44,740 nt of DNA, from contig JAJXUF010000019.1 in the NCBI GenBank assembly GCA_021783175.1, positions 1 through 44,740 on the forward strand. Reading direction: 5' to 3'. This document shows, piece after piece, positions 1-10,998 of this stretch (positions are counted from its first letter, which is position 1; every line of letters starts with the position of its first letter). The notes under the pieces are model-generated. The model worked only from the letters and a program-made list of their open reading frames with translations. It did not search any database and had not been told where the DNA came from. Origin of the DNA: Pseudomonadota bacterium. GTDB lineage: Bacteria; Pseudomonadota; Gammaproteobacteria; Acidiferrobacterales; UBA6901. The translations under genes were made by a program, and so were the position numbers.

Positions 1-124
1 CGCGGCCAACGATCACCTCAAGATGCTTGGGCGCCAATCCCACGCCTGGTCGCAAAACGGAAATCATCTCCTCTTGAATCAGAGTGCCAGGCAAAATGTC
101 AATGGCCGCGAACAGGCTTCTTCT
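1..124 (-). pseudogene. SAF-domain remainder of the PseI/NeuB gene, in frame after a TGA
   Basis: Reading straight through the TGA at 125-127 on the minus strand, the same frame continues without a stop to position 2. It encodes a typical SAF domain: RRSLFAAIDILPGTLI, then EEMISVLRPGVGLAPKHLE, then VIVGR. The RRS(L/I) xx A xDI and (R/I)RPG xGL xPK signatures are those of the C-terminal domain of NeuB/PseI synthases, which contributes to the active site of the partner subunit in the dimer. The only Met in this stretch (65-67) would start too late to make the domain separately. It is therefore the severed tail of the same gene, cut again by the window edge. A nonsense mutation, a base-call error (TGG or CGA to TGA) or readthrough cannot be told apart here. 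Confidence 0.75.
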
Positions 125-1000
125 TCATCTCTGCAGGTATTTTAGTTCTGCCTCGACAGGCTGTTTGCGTGAACCACCCAGAGCCTTTTCCACGGCGCGG
201 ATTCCCTCAACCATTTGCTTGAGTTCGGATGGATCAAGAGCAAAACGATGATCAGGTCCGTCCATTGTTTTGTCGAGCGTAAAATGCTTTTCAATAATGC
301 TGCCGCCCCGCGCTGCCACCGCAATAGGAATAGTGATTCCAAGGGTATGATCCGAGTAACCAACGGGATACGGAAATGCCAGCCCAATTGTTTCCATCGC
401 CCTTAAATGGACATCTTCCCATCGTGGCGGGTATTCAATTCCACAATGAAGAATCCCGATTTGCCTATTTCCTTGGCTCTCAATTGCCCCAACCGCATCT
501 TCGATGTCGGCAATTGTTGCCATTCCCGTAGATATAATGACTGGTTTCCCCTTCCGCGCCACGTGACGAAGGAGCGGCAGATCAACCAGTTCGAATGATG
601 CAATCTTGAAACATGGCACTCCAAGTGCATCCAGCTCATCGGCCGCGCCTTTGTCAAAAGGCGTCGACAGAAAGATGATTCCCTTTGCAGATGCATATCT
701 TGCGAGAATATCCTGCCATTCCCTTGGCAATTCAACTTTCCTGTACAGTTCGTGCAAAGTCGAACCAAACTTGCTGAATTCGTCTGCGATACTTGCGATC
801 GGGTGATCCGTCCTTGCCGCCATGCTGTCCGCCGAGAACGTCTGAAACTTCACCGCGTCGGCACCAGCTTGCACTGCAGCGTCGATAAGTGCCCTTGCGG
901 TGTCAAGATCCCGGTTATGATTGCTTCCAGCTTCTGCGATGACAAAACATGGCTGGCCCATGCCTACGGTACGACCGCCAATATTCAATAAGTTGCTCAA
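125..1000 (-). CDS. pseI: Pseudaminic/sialic-acid synthase (PseI/NeuB family), catalytic domain ending at an in-frame TGA
   Basis: Nonulosonate synthases condense phosphoenolpyruvate with a 6-carbon amino sugar to make a 9-carbon sialic-acid-like sugar. The 291-residue frame contains the TIM-barrel domain: the VIAEAGSNHN motif near residue 20, KFQ near 51, GYSDHTLG and EKHFTLD further on. The start is a TTG at 1000, supported by a GAGGGG Shine-Dalgarno about 9 nt upstream and by the family-like N-terminus (IGGRTVG). The family is normally about 340-350 residues, with a C-terminal SAF (antifreeze-like) domain. Here a TGA at 125-127 ends the frame right after LKYLQR, yet the SAF domain continues in the same frame to the window edge. 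The gene lies 6 bp after the cytidylyltransferase gene, so it is in the same operon. Pse versus legionaminic or sialic specificity is inferred from PseB and PseC nearby. Confidence 0.8.
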   Translation of the reverse strand: MSNLLNIGGRTVGMGQPCFVIAEAGSNHNRDLDTARALIDAAVQAGADAVKFQTFSADSMAARTDHPIASIADEFSKFGSTLHELYRKVELPREWQDILARYASAKGIIFLSTPFDKGAADELDALGVPCFKIASFELVDLPLLRHVARKGKPVIISTGMATIADIEDAVGAIESQGNRQIGILHCGIEYPPRWEDVHLRAMETIGLAFPYPVGYSDHTLGITIPIAVAARGGSIIEKHFTLDKTMDGPDHRFALDPSELKQMVEGIRAVEKALGGSRKQPVEAELKYLQR

Positions 1001-1006
1001 TGCTCG

Positions 1007-1768
1007 CTACCCCCTCGTAAATTCAACACCATCGTCACGAAGTGACTTGATCAAACCTTCGTTTCTGACAATGTTCACATTACGTGAAGCCACCTCCGGG
1101 TTGTTTTTGAGAAATGCTTTCACATCGTTTGTGCGGAAATCCGGTTTGGCCGGAAAAATCCCTTCCAGGATAGCCTTAACTACCTCAAAGTCGGCGGGTT
1201 CATCCACTGTAAACCGGAAAGCACTGTCATCAACACTGTTCTCCAGCGTAAGGCATCGAAACCTGTGGCGGTTCTGATTGATATATAGCGTCACATGTTC
1301 TCGTTGCGCACCAGTCTCGGCAAGCGACCATGCCGTCTGAAGTGCTTCAAAGCCGAGTATTTCCGCGTCGACGCCTTCGCTAAACGTCGATCCCGTATTC
1401 ACGTAGTCATACTTGCCTTCCCTGAACACTCTGTATACATGATCAATAATTTCCGGATCCACCAGAGGACAATCGCCCGTCAAACGAAATAATTCGGCAA
1501 CCTCCTCTCTTCTTGCTGTCTCGTAAAACCTGGACAACACGTCATGCTCGTCACCCCGAAAACACCCAACGGACAATCGGCGGCACTCATCTTCAATCGC
1601 ATCGTCCGTCTTGTTGGTTGTAGTTGCAATCACAATACTCGAAATTGACCTTGCCATGCGCAGCCTCGCAATCTGCCACTCAAGAAGACTCTTATCGAGT
1701 ACTTTCATCAGCACTTTGCCGGGCAACCGGGTCGACGTCATGCGTGCTTGGATAACGGCTAGGGTCAT
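1007..1768 (-). CDS. SpsF-type cytidylyltransferase (CMP-nonulosonate synthetase-like)
   Basis: The protein belongs to the PF02348 nucleotidyltransferases (CMP-Kdo/CMP-NeuAc synthetase superfamily), in the subgroup named for Bacillus SpsF. The mark is the N-terminus AVIQARMTSTRLPGKVL, the CTP-binding loop with the RxxSTRLPGK pattern. LTGDCPLVDPEII near the middle is the second family motif, where Asp residues bind metal. I place the start at the internal ATG at 1768 (253 aa). It follows the upstream stop by 11 nt and has AGG about 8 nt before it, whereas the longer frame overlaps the upstream gene and adds a non-conserved head. Next to a NeuB-type synthase the likely role is to activate the nonulosonate with CTP. 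It is not the usual PseF/NeuA type (which begins IPARxGSK), so the substrate is uncertain. Confidence 0.8.
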   Translation of the reverse strand: MTLAVIQARMTSTRLPGKVLMKVLDKSLLEWQIARLRMARSISSIVIATTTNKTDDAIEDECRRLSVGCFRGDEHDVLSRFYETARREEVAELFRLTGDCPLVDPEIIDHVYRVFREGKYDYVNTGSTFSEGVDAEILGFEALQTAWSLAETGAQREHVTLYINQNRHRFRCLTLENSVDDSAFRFTVDEPADFEVVKAILEGIFPAKPDFRTNDVKAFLKNNPEVASRNVNIVRNEGLIKSLRDDGVEFTRG

Positions 1769-1779
1769 ATTGCGCCTAA

Positions 1780-3063
1780 TCAAGCTTTGCGAAATATCGG
1801 TTCCACACAAAGGCCTTCGAGACGATTCGAGAAGGCATTGTCAGACAATGCATCCGCAAACTTTTGCATCGATTTGTCATAGACGTCCAGAGTAAAATCG
1901 ATTTCCGCATCATGATGAGACATTGTTGGATTCTGACTTCCAAAAAACAGAAGGCCTTGCTTTATGCACTCTTGCATGAAGTAACTCCGCCGCAAGCGTG
2001 CCTCCTGTTCATCCGAATGAGGAAATGCCAACACTGAGCGCGGTGCATAACCCACACAGACCAGGCTTTCATCCAGATGATGCTTGCCTATCAAACGCTT
2101 AGTTCCCTGCACAAGCCTCTCACCGACTTTCCACAGGTGCTGTATACCGTCATCTCGCCTCATAATGTTGATCGTTTCCCTGCAGGCCGCCAGCGACAGA
2201 GTCTCACCGCCAAAGGTCCCCGAAAAAAATATCTTGTCAAAGATTTCCATTACGTCGCGAGAACCAACAACGGCTGCGAGTGGCATACCGTTTGCCATGG
2301 CCTTGCCAAAGCAAGCCATATCCGGAGTTACGTTGAAATACGCTTGTGCTCCGCCTAGTGACATCCGAAAACCATTTACGATCTCGTCAAAGACCAAGAG
2401 TGCGCCATTAGTGTGCGCAAGCTGCTTCACACCCTCGAGGAATCCGTTTGCTGGCGCTTCCACGCCGACCGGTTCCATGATTACGGCCGCAATTTCCCCA
2501 GGGTGAGTTGCGAATACTTCTTGCAGAGAAGGCAAATCGTTATACTTGAACGTGTGAGTCAATTCCTGAACAGCCTTCGGCACTCCGAGATTTCGCGTTG
2601 TCGTGCCGATATACCAATCATGCCATCCATGATATCCGCAATACGCGATTCGATCTCTCCCAGTGTATGCGCGCGCAGCGCGCACTGCTCCGGATGTGGC
2701 ATCTGAACCATTCTTCGCAAACCGCACCATTTCTGCACACGGAATCAATTCCGACAGAATTTCCGCCACTTCAACTTCCAATGGATTCATCTGGCTAAAT
2801 ACAATGCCCTTCTTCAACTGCGCACCAATGGCGGCATTAATTTCGGTATTGTTGTAGCCGAGAATGATGGGGCCGAGCGCCATTAAATAGTCAAGAAACT
2901 TGTTTCCGTCGACGTCCCACACCCATGCACCTTCGCCCATTTCAAGGAAATGAGGCGCAACACCGCGCACCCACTGATTCGGTCCTTTTGAAAAGGTCTG
3001 CGTGGCAGACGGAATTACCTTGTATGCTCTTTCAAGAAGTTCTTTTGATCGTTTCAGATTCAT
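1780..3063 (-). CDS. Class III PLP-dependent aminotransferase (glutamate-1-semialdehyde aminomutase-like)
   Basis: A 427-residue fold-type I PLP enzyme of class III, resembling glutamate-1-semialdehyde 2,1-aminomutase. Visible signatures are the N-terminal FSKGPNQWVRG, the NGSDATSGAVRAAR cofactor-phosphate loop, CGYHGWHDW, VFDEIVNGFR (Asp contacting the pyridine nitrogen) and CFGKAMANGMP, whose Lys should form the Schiff base. ATG at 3063 has a strong GAGGA Shine-Dalgarno 6-7 nt upstream. A true hemL is unlikely: the gene sits inside a nonulosonate cluster, between an aldo/keto reductase and a cytidylyltransferase. It probably adds an amino group to a keto or aldehyde sugar or a side-chain precursor. 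The exact substrate is not evident from sequence. The canonical six-enzyme pseudaminate pathway has no class III aminotransferase, which makes this gene notable. Confidence 0.82.
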   Translation of the reverse strand: MNLKRSKELLERAYKVIPSATQTFSKGPNQWVRGVAPHFLEMGEGAWVWDVDGNKFLDYLMALGPIILGYNNTEINAAIGAQLKKGIVFSQMNPLEVEVAEILSELIPCAEMVRFAKNGSDATSGAVRAARAYTGRDRIAYCGYHGWHDWYIGTTTRNLGVPKAVQELTHTFKYNDLPSLQEVFATHPGEIAAVIMEPVGVEAPANGFLEGVKQLAHTNGALLVFDEIVNGFRMSLGGAQAYFNVTPDMACFGKAMANGMPLAAVVGSRDVMEIFDKIFFSGTFGGETLSLAACRETINIMRRDDGIQHLWKVGERLVQGTKRLIGKHHLDESLVCVGYAPRSVLAFPHSDEQEARLRRSYFMQECIKQGLLFFGSQNPTMSHHDAEIDFTLDVYDKSMQKFADALSDNAFSNRLEGLCVEPIFRKA

Positions 3064-3078
3064 TGGCTTCCTCTTACA

Positions 3079-3974
3079 TCAACGTTTCAAACACCTGGAA
3101 AATCGCCATTTCGACGGATTGATAATCGCTTCGTCCGACAAACCAAATCGGGACATGTCCAGCGTAAGAGCTTTCTGAGATCTCCAAGCAGCAACTATCT
3201 CGGTTAGTTCCTCCGGATCCGTCACGCCAACAATAGCGACATCAATTTCCTGCTGTTGTTTTATGAAACCGAGCGCGGCCTCGATGCGCGACAATTGTTT
3301 ATCAGCGAGGAACTTGGCGTAATCCACAAAATGACCGCTTTCATTGCGAAAATAATCGGGAATGCGATCGGCATCCATTAGCAGCAGACCTTGCAGGAAC
3401 AGGGATCGAGCGTGTATTTCAACCCCAAGGTTCTTTAACTTTTTCAAATAGCCGTTTTTTACGAGTCTTTGATCCAAGACATTGATAGGCAATTGAATGA
3501 TGTCCGGAACCCATTTCCTTTTCAGCACCTCGTCAATTTGCCCGCTATCATAGACAGAGACCCCGATCTTCTCCACAACTCCGCAATTCTTGACGGTTGT
3601 CAGCGCTTCAAGAATCGACGTGCCATACGGGCCAATCAAGTCGTCGGCATGATGAATCAGGATCCCATAAATCTTTTTGCAGCCGAGTTGCGCAAGCGAT
3701 TTGAGAACGGAGTCGCGCACGGCGACTTCAATATCCCTGCCCCCTGCATTCCGCAATCCAGGCGTCTTGGTTACGATACGAAACCGCCTACCGGTCACGC
3801 CGTTTTCACCCAGGACCTTCTCGCTGTCTCCATAACCCGGCGCCGTGTCAAGAAAGTCAATTTCAGTACTGTCGGCCAATGCCAATATTTCGGCGATCTT
3901 TTCCCTCGATACTTTCCCGCCGACATTGGAAACACCATAGTCGGTCCCGAACTGCACAGTGCCAAGACCGAGTT

Positions 3975-3978
<4 letters not shown>
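3079..3978 (-). CDS. Aldo/keto reductase of the nonulosonate cluster
   Basis: A 299-residue NAD(P)H-dependent (beta/alpha)8 aldo/keto reductase. LGLGTVQFGTDYGVSN at the N-terminus, FLDTAPGYGDSEKVLG (catalytic Asp and Tyr of the tetrad), VTKTPG (catalytic Lys) and ILIHHADDL (catalytic His) are in the expected order, followed by a C-terminal VAIVGVTDPEEL cofactor-binding stretch. The frame is open further upstream, but the start at 3978 gives the family N-terminus and makes an ATGA overlap with the pseC stop, so the two are probably translationally coupled. It ends 15 bp before the class III aminotransferase. Reductases of this type are common in sugar clusters, but the canonical pseudaminate route does not use one. 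A role in reducing a keto-sugar or modifying the acyl or amino substituent is inference. Confidence 0.85.
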
Positions 3979-6133
<2,155 letters not shown>

Positions 6134-6277
6134 CTATCTACGTTACAAATTCAATGATCAGGTTCCTAACTACGGCAAACACTTATAGTCTCATATCCAT
6201 AGGAAGGGACAACGCACACTGCCGCGCACGACGTTTGACAATAACTCCCGCAGTCACTTTTCAAGAGCGGCATTCCT

Positions 6278-7273
6278 CTACTCGTGCAGTTCGTGCGAAT
6301 ACTGATCGGCCATTTTTCCGAGCCAATCGCTGTAGGCCATGCGGATGCCGTCTGGCAGCGCTACTTTCGCATGCCAACCCAACGATGCCAGTCTCGAAAT
6401 GTCCAGGAGTTTACGCGGCGTACCGTCAGGCTTGCTGGTATCAAAAACGAGCTTCCCCTCAAAACCGACGGCTTGTGCAATTTTTTCCGACAGATCGCGG
6501 ATGGTCAGGTCAGAACCGCAACCAATATTAATAAGCGGCGGCTCCCTGCTCGCCGACGGATACAGCGCTTCATCGAATTCTTTATCCGAAAGGCCTGCGA
6601 GAAACACGCACGCGTCCGCCATGTCATCGCTGTACAGAAATTCACGTCGAGGCGTTCCTGTCCCCCAGATCGTGGCCTCTCCGCTCCCGCTGCTCTTCGC
6701 CTCGTGCATCTTCCGGATCAACGCAGGCATCACGTGCGAATTGACGAGATCGTAGTTATCGCCGGGGCCATAGAGATTCGTGGGCATAACGGCAAGATAC
6801 TTTGTGCCGTACTGACGATTGTATGACCAGCACATTTCGATTCCGGCGATTTTTGCCAATGCATAAGGCCGATTCGTGGCTTCCAATGGTCCAGTGAGAA
6901 GATATTCCTCCCTGATTGGCTGCGGGCAATCACGCGGATAAATACACGATGAACCCAGAAACAGCAGGCGCCTCACGTTGCTGCGCCACGACTCATGAAT
7001 CACATTAGTTTGTATTGCGAGATTCTGGTGGATAAATTCAGCTGGATAGGCATTGTTTGCATGAATCCCACCGACCTTGGCCGCTGCAAGAAAGACGTAT
7101 TCTGGTCTTTCCCGCTCAAAGAATTCGCCCACTGCCCGCTGATCCGTAAGATCCAGCTCCGCATGTGTACGGGTAATCAAATTGATATACCCGCGCGCAC
7201 CCAAGCGTCGAACAATCGCAGATCCAACGAGGCCACGATGTCCGGCCACATAGATACGCGCGCTTTTATCCAT
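6278..7273 (-). CDS. fcl: GDP-L-fucose synthase
   Basis: A 331-residue NADPH-dependent epimerase/reductase (WcaG/Fcl) that converts GDP-4-keto-6-deoxy-D-mannose to GDP-L-fucose. Motifs: [18 protein letters not shown] (Rossmann loop), [29 protein letters not shown] with the catalytic Ser and Cys, [13 protein letters not shown] with the Tyr-xxx-Lys dyad, and the late [13 protein letters not shown] motif of the family. Length is normal (E. coli Fcl is about 320). It follows gmd by about 150 bp, the usual gmd-fcl order for GDP-fucose supply, and precedes pseB. Its product would feed a fucose-containing capsule, O-antigen or exopolysaccharide. No fucosyltransferase is inside this window. Confidence 0.95.
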   Translation of the reverse strand: MDKSARIYVAGHRGLVGSAIVRRLGARGYINLITRTHAELDLTDQRAVGEFFERERPEYVFLAAAKVGGIHANNAYPAEFIHQNLAIQTNVIHESWRSNVRRLLFLGSSCIYPRDCPQPIREEYLLTGPLEATNRPYALAKIAGIEMCWSYNRQYGTKYLAVMPTNLYGPGDNYDLVNSHVMPALIRKMHEAKSSGSGEATIWGTGTPRREFLYSDDMADACVFLAGLSDKEFDEALYPSASREPPLINIGCGSDLTIRDLSEKIAQAVGFEGKLVFDTSKPDGTPRKLLDISRLASLGWHAKVALPDGIRMAYSDWLGKMADQYSHELHE

Positions 7274-7425
7274 TAGAGTCCGGATCTGCTCAAGAAAACA
7301 ACATAAACCACGGATGAATTCCGCGACGGATCAATCATGATTCGACTGTGTCAAACTGGCTTTGGCCGGTTCTCTTTGCCTCATACCATAGCGTTGTCGA
7401 TCCACGAGGCGTCGCGAACCTATGG

Positions 7426-8541
7426 CTATTCGTTGTAGTCGTAACTGGCGTACCCATGACGCCGAACAAGATCATCACGTTCGGCGGATTTGAGATCTTC
7501 CCGCATCATCTCCGAAACAAGTTCACCAAAAGTAATGCGCGGACTCCAGCCGAGCTTGGATCTGGCCTTTGTGGCATCGCCGAGCAGCGTTTCCACTTCC
7601 GTCGGCCGGAAGTAGCGCGGATCCACGCGCACGATCGTCTTGCCTTTCTTGAGAGCGGAAAATTCCGCGCGCTTGGTCTCGCTGACCACTCCGCTTTCCT
7701 CAACACCACTGCCTTCCCACTCAAGAGCAATACCAAGCTCGAGCGCGGCCGCGTTGACGAAATCACGTACCGAGAACTGCTGGCCAGTTGCAATGACGAA
7801 ATCTTCCGGCTTTTCCTGCTGCAGCATGAGCCACTGCATCTCTACATAATCTTTCGCATGCCCCCAGTCACGCTTCGAATCGAGATTGCCGAGGTACAGG
7901 CAATCCTGGAGGCCCAGGGCAATACGCGCCAGGGCGCGCGTGATCTTGCGCGTGACGAAAGTTTCACCGCGCACTTTCGATTCGTGGTTGAACAGTATGC
8001 CGTTACAGGCATACATGCCGTATGCTTCCCGGTAATTGATGGTAATCCAGTAGGCATAGAGCTTCGCCACTGCATAGGGCGAACGCGGATAGAACGGCGT
8101 AGTTTCCTTCTGGGGAATCTCCTGCACTTTGCCGAATAGCTCCGAGGTCGACGCCTGGTAAAAGCGGGTCTTCTTCTCCAGCCCCAGAATGCGAATTGCT
8201 TCTAGGAGACGCAAGGTCCCGAGAGCATCGGAATTTGCAGTATATTCCGGCTCCTCGAAAGAAACAGCGACATGACTTTGTGCCGCGAGATTGTAGATTT
8301 CGTCGGGCTGTACCAGCTGGATGACACGCACGAGGCTGCTTGAATCGGTCATGTCGCCATAATGAAGCACGAATCGACGACCGGTTTCGTGCGGGTCCTG
8401 ATACAGGTGATCGATGCGATCGGTGTTGAAAAGTGAAGTGCGACGTTTGATGCCGTGAACCTCGTATCCTTTCGACAACAGAAATTCCGCCAGATACGCC
8501 CCATCCTGACCGGTGATACCCGTTATCAGCGCTTTCTTCAT
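7426..8541 (-). CDS. gmd: GDP-mannose 4,6-dehydratase
   Basis: A 371-residue enzyme making GDP-4-keto-6-deoxy-D-mannose from GDP-D-mannose. [19 protein letters not shown] is the nucleotide-binding start, followed by [30 protein letters not shown] and [15 protein letters not shown]. The catalytic SELFGK with [10 protein letters not shown] (Tyr-xxx-Lys), then [29 protein letters not shown] and the C-terminal [13 protein letters not shown], are all typical of Gmd. Start at 8541 is an ATG followed directly by the conserved KKALITG. The gene lies about 135 bp after cysC and 150 bp before fcl in the same direction. Together with manC it forms the GDP-mannose to GDP-fucose pathway. Confidence 0.96.
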   Translation of the reverse strand: MKKALITGITGQDGAYLAEFLLSKGYEVHGIKRRTSLFNTDRIDHLYQDPHETGRRFVLHYGDMTDSSSLVRVIQLVQPDEIYNLAAQSHVAVSFEEPEYTANSDALGTLRLLEAIRILGLEKKTRFYQASTSELFGKVQEIPQKETTPFYPRSPYAVAKLYAYWITINYREAYGMYACNGILFNHESKVRGETFVTRKITRALARIALGLQDCLYLGNLDSKRDWGHAKDYVEMQWLMLQQEKPEDFVIATGQQFSVRDFVNAAALELGIALEWEGSGVEESGVVSETKRAEFSALKKGKTIVRVDPRYFRPTEVETLLGDATKARSKLGWSPRITFGELVSEMMREDLKSAERDDLVRRHGYASYDYNE

Positions 8542-8675
8542 TGAAATCTATCCGGTCTGTTTCTTACCGCTTCAGTCGCAGAAAGCCTCGTCGCCAAGAC
8601 AACCCAAACAAATTCATCTGATGAAACTAAATTCATGGGAAGATGTAACCACCCAGAAATTTCGATCACTCCAGC

Positions 8676-9332
8676 CTAAGGCTGTCGCGACTCCCGCGGC
8701 ACAGTCTGACCGACCGATGCCCGGTTGATACAACCTCTTTCCAGAAGCAGTGCACACACTCGCTCAACACTTTTGTCCAGCCCTTCGTTCTCGGTATCGA
8801 TCACCAGATCCGCGGCAAGCGGCTCCTCATACGGAGAGGAGATGCCAGTAAATTCCTTGATGAGGCCCGCTCGCGCTTTGCCATAGAGTCCCTTGACGTC
8901 GCGCCTTTCACATTCTTCCAGCGAACATCTGCAGTAGATCTCGAGAAAATCGCTGTCGCCAACGATATCGCGTACACGCTGACGATCCGACCGAAACGGG
9001 GAGATGAAAGCCGTCAATGCGATGACGCCGGCCTCGATAAATAATTTGGACATCTCCCCGATGCGCCTGATGTTTTCATGTCGATCCTCCATTGAAAATC
9101 CGAGGTCCTGACACAAGCCATGGCGCACATTGTCGCCGTCGAAAACAAACGTACGACAACCGCTGTAATGCAGGCGTTCTTCCACTGCGTGGGCAAGGGT
9201 CGATTTTCCGGCTCCCGATAAGCCCGTAAACCACAACACCGCGCTTTTGTGGCCATTCATGGATTCGCGACGTGCGCGTGTCACCGTCGCATGATGCCAG
9301 ATCACGTCTCTACTGTTCGGCATCCGCGTCAC
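8676..9332 (-). CDS. cysC: Adenylylsulfate (APS) kinase
   Basis: A 218-residue APS kinase, which phosphorylates adenosine 5'-phosphosulfate to PAPS. It has the full set of motifs: N-terminal [10 protein letters not shown], Walker [24 protein letters not shown] (APS binding), [20 protein letters not shown] and the lid [11 protein letters not shown]. The GTG start at 9332 overlaps the manC stop as GTGA, so the gene is coupled to manC. An ATG three codons later is possible. No cysD/cysN ATP-sulfurylase is nearby, and the setting is a sugar-nucleotide operon. In this context PAPS is more likely a sulfate donor for decorating a surface polysaccharide than for assimilation, but no sulfotransferase lies in the window, so this is inference. 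Confidence 0.92.
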   Translation of the reverse strand: MTRMPNSRDVIWHHATVTRARRESMNGHKSAVLWFTGLSGAGKSTLAHAVEERLHYSGCRTFVFDGDNVRHGLCQDLGFSMEDRHENIRRIGEMSKLFIEAGVIALTAFISPFRSDRQRVRDIVGDSDFLEIYCRCSLEECERRDVKGLYGKARAGLIKEFTGISSPYEEPLAADLVIDTENEGLDKSVERVCALLLERGCINRASVGQTVPRESRQP

Positions 9333-10765
9333 TGTCTGTTGTAGCGGTCATCAAAGCGCACAATGTCATCTTCTCCGAGATAACCCCCGGATTGGACTTC
9401 GATCATTTCAAGCGGGATCGTGCCTGGATTTTCCAGGCGATGCCTGGTGCCAAGGGGAATGTAGGTGGACTGGTTTTCAGAAATAAGAAAAACCTCCTCC
9501 CCCCGGGTCACGCGGGCGGTGCCGGTTACCACAATCCAGTGCTCCGCTCTGTGGTGGTGCATTTGCAGCGACAGCGCAGCGCCAGGATTGACGATAATGC
9601 GCTTGACCTGAAAACGCAGGCCCGCATCGACACCTTCATACGAACCCCAGGGGCGGAAGACCTTGCGGTGCATCTTGTATTCAGGGCGCTTGCGCTGTTT
9701 CAGCCGATTGACGATTTCTTTCACGTCCTGCGCGCTGTTCTTGTGCGCCACGAGAACCGCATCGGCAGTTTCGACAACGATCACATCCTCAAGTCCGATT
9801 GCGGCAAGAAAACGGTGTTGAGCGATGAGGAGTGTGTTGCGTGTGGTATGCGTTTCCACATCCCCTTGAATAACATTGCCGTTCGCGTCATGCGGCGACA
9901 CTTCCCACAAGGTCGACCACGCACCAATGTCCGACCAGCCGGCATCGAGCGGCACAACCGCGGCGCGATCAGTCTTTTCCATAACCGCGTAGTCGATGGA
10001 ATCGCTGGGACACGCGCTGAATGCAGTTTTGTCGATGCGATAAAAATCGGCATCCTTTTGCCCACGCTCAAAAGCGAGCCCACAGGCCTGCGCGATATCG
10101 GGGCGAAAGCGCGCAATCTCATTCAGCCACACCGTCGCGCGCAACATGAAAATGCCGCTGTTCCAGAGGTAATCGCCGGATTCCACGTAGCCTTGCGCCG
10201 TCGCTGCATCGGGTTTCTCGACAAATTCGCCAACACGATAGACTGGGCTGCTGTTGTCCGGCACATTGGCTGTTTTGATCGGGTCCGCCCTTCTGATGTA
10301 GCCGTAGCCGGTTTCCGGCGCATGCGGCACGATCCCGAAGGTGACCAAAAAATCGTCCTGCGCAAGCCTCGCGCCGCACTCGACGGCGCGACCAAATGCC
10401 GCGTTATCCTGGATGACATGATCGGCAGGCATGGCCAGCATCACGGCGTCCTGCCCGTTCTTTACCAATGCCAGGGCCGCAAGGGTGATGGCCGGTGCCG
10501 TGTTGCGCCCGACCGGCTCGAGCAATATTCCGGCGGCCGCCTTGTTGATCTGGCGAACCTGCTCTGCCACCAAAAAACGGTGTTCCTCGTTGCAGACGAA
10601 CAACGGATCGGCAACGTCCTTAAGCCCGTTCAGACGCGTGGCAGTCTCTTGCAACAGCGTCAGCTCGCGCACCAGCGGCAGCAGCTGCTTTGGATAGTGC
10701 TCGCGCGACAGCGGCCACAATCGTGTGCCCGAGCCGCCGGAAAGAATTACTGGATGGATAGTCAC
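9329..10765 (-). CDS. manC: Mannose-1-phosphate guanylyltransferase / mannose-6-phosphate isomerase
   Basis: A 478-residue bifunctional enzyme (ManC/AlgA/CpsB type). The N-terminal nucleotidyltransferase shows [26 protein letters not shown] (GTP-binding loop with Lys), [21 protein letters not shown] and [10 protein letters not shown]. The C-terminal cupin isomerase shows [37 protein letters not shown] with metal-binding His residues, and [16 protein letters not shown]. It makes GDP-mannose for gmd. The start is a GTG at 10765 with no good Shine-Dalgarno. It is the first enzyme gene after the ops element at 10902-10914, so this operon is the likely RfaH target. The overlap with cysC is 4 bp. 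Confidence 0.95.
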   Translation of the reverse strand: MTIHPVILSGGSGTRLWPLSREHYPKQLLPLVRELTLLQETATRLNGLKDVADPLFVCNEEHRFLVAEQVRQINKAAAGILLEPVGRNTAPAITLAALALVKNGQDAVMLAMPADHVIQDNAAFGRAVECGARLAQDDFLVTFGIVPHAPETGYGYIRRADPIKTANVPDNSSPVYRVGEFVEKPDAATAQGYVESGDYLWNSGIFMLRATVWLNEIARFRPDIAQACGLAFERGQKDADFYRIDKTAFSACPSDSIDYAVMEKTDRAAVVPLDAGWSDIGAWSTLWEVSPHDANGNVIQGDVETHTTRNTLLIAQHRFLAAIGLEDVIVVETADAVLVAHKNSAQDVKEIVNRLKQRKRPEYKMHRKVFRPWGSYEGVDAGLRFQVKRIIVNPGAALSLQMHHHRAEHWIVVTGTARVTRGEEVFLISENQSTYIPLGTRHRLENPGTIPLEMIEVQSGGYLGEDDIVRFDDRYNRQ

Positions 10766-10901
10766 ACTAGGAGCCCGGATTTCCCAATTTGAATTTTGTA
10801 GTATCAGAAATACTCGGCTTTGGAAGACACAAAGTACCCCATCGGCTGACGGCGAGGCAAGGACGCAGCAAATTCAGACTATAACCGCACCAGGCTTTCA
10901 G

Positions 10902-10914
10902 GCACGCTACCGCC
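10902..10914 (-). promoter_or_regulatory. ops element (RfaH recruitment site) in the manC leader
   Basis: The minus strand reads GGCGGTAGCGTGC, identical to the core ops sequence of E. coli RfaH-controlled operons. It lies in the transcribed strand sense, about 137 nt before the manC start and 85 nt after the stop of the winged-helix gene. Just upstream on the same strand, GCTCTG resembles the left part of the longer JUMPstart element, and GAGCATGCTC (10920-10929) is a 10-bp palindrome. RNA polymerase pauses at ops and the exposed non-template strand recruits RfaH, which then suppresses termination and couples translation. An RfaH homologue is encoded at 18520-19035 in the same window, which strongly supports function. 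Confidence 0.85.
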
Positions 10915-10998
10915 ATGCAGAGCATGCTCCGCACACTTTCTGTCCCGATATGCAACGACAACCCCGGAATCGCGTACCACCGGAACTGTCGGATGCCG

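Noticed and set aside
125..127. TGA in the synthase gene as a selenocysteine codon
   Set aside because: The family has no Cys or Sec at the barrel-SAF junction, and no SECIS-like hairpin was seen directly downstream. A mutation, error or readthrough is simpler.
1780..3063. Calling the class III aminotransferase HemL (glutamate-1-semialdehyde aminomutase)
   Set aside because: The fold matches, but the gene is embedded in a sugar cluster with no haem genes nearby, and similar proteins are known from such clusters.
9272..10792. A 506-codon open frame on the plus strand opposite manC
   Set aside because: It is the antisense of a gene with full ManC motifs, has no recognisable domain and no ribosome site. 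Long antisense frames are common opposite G+C-rich genes.
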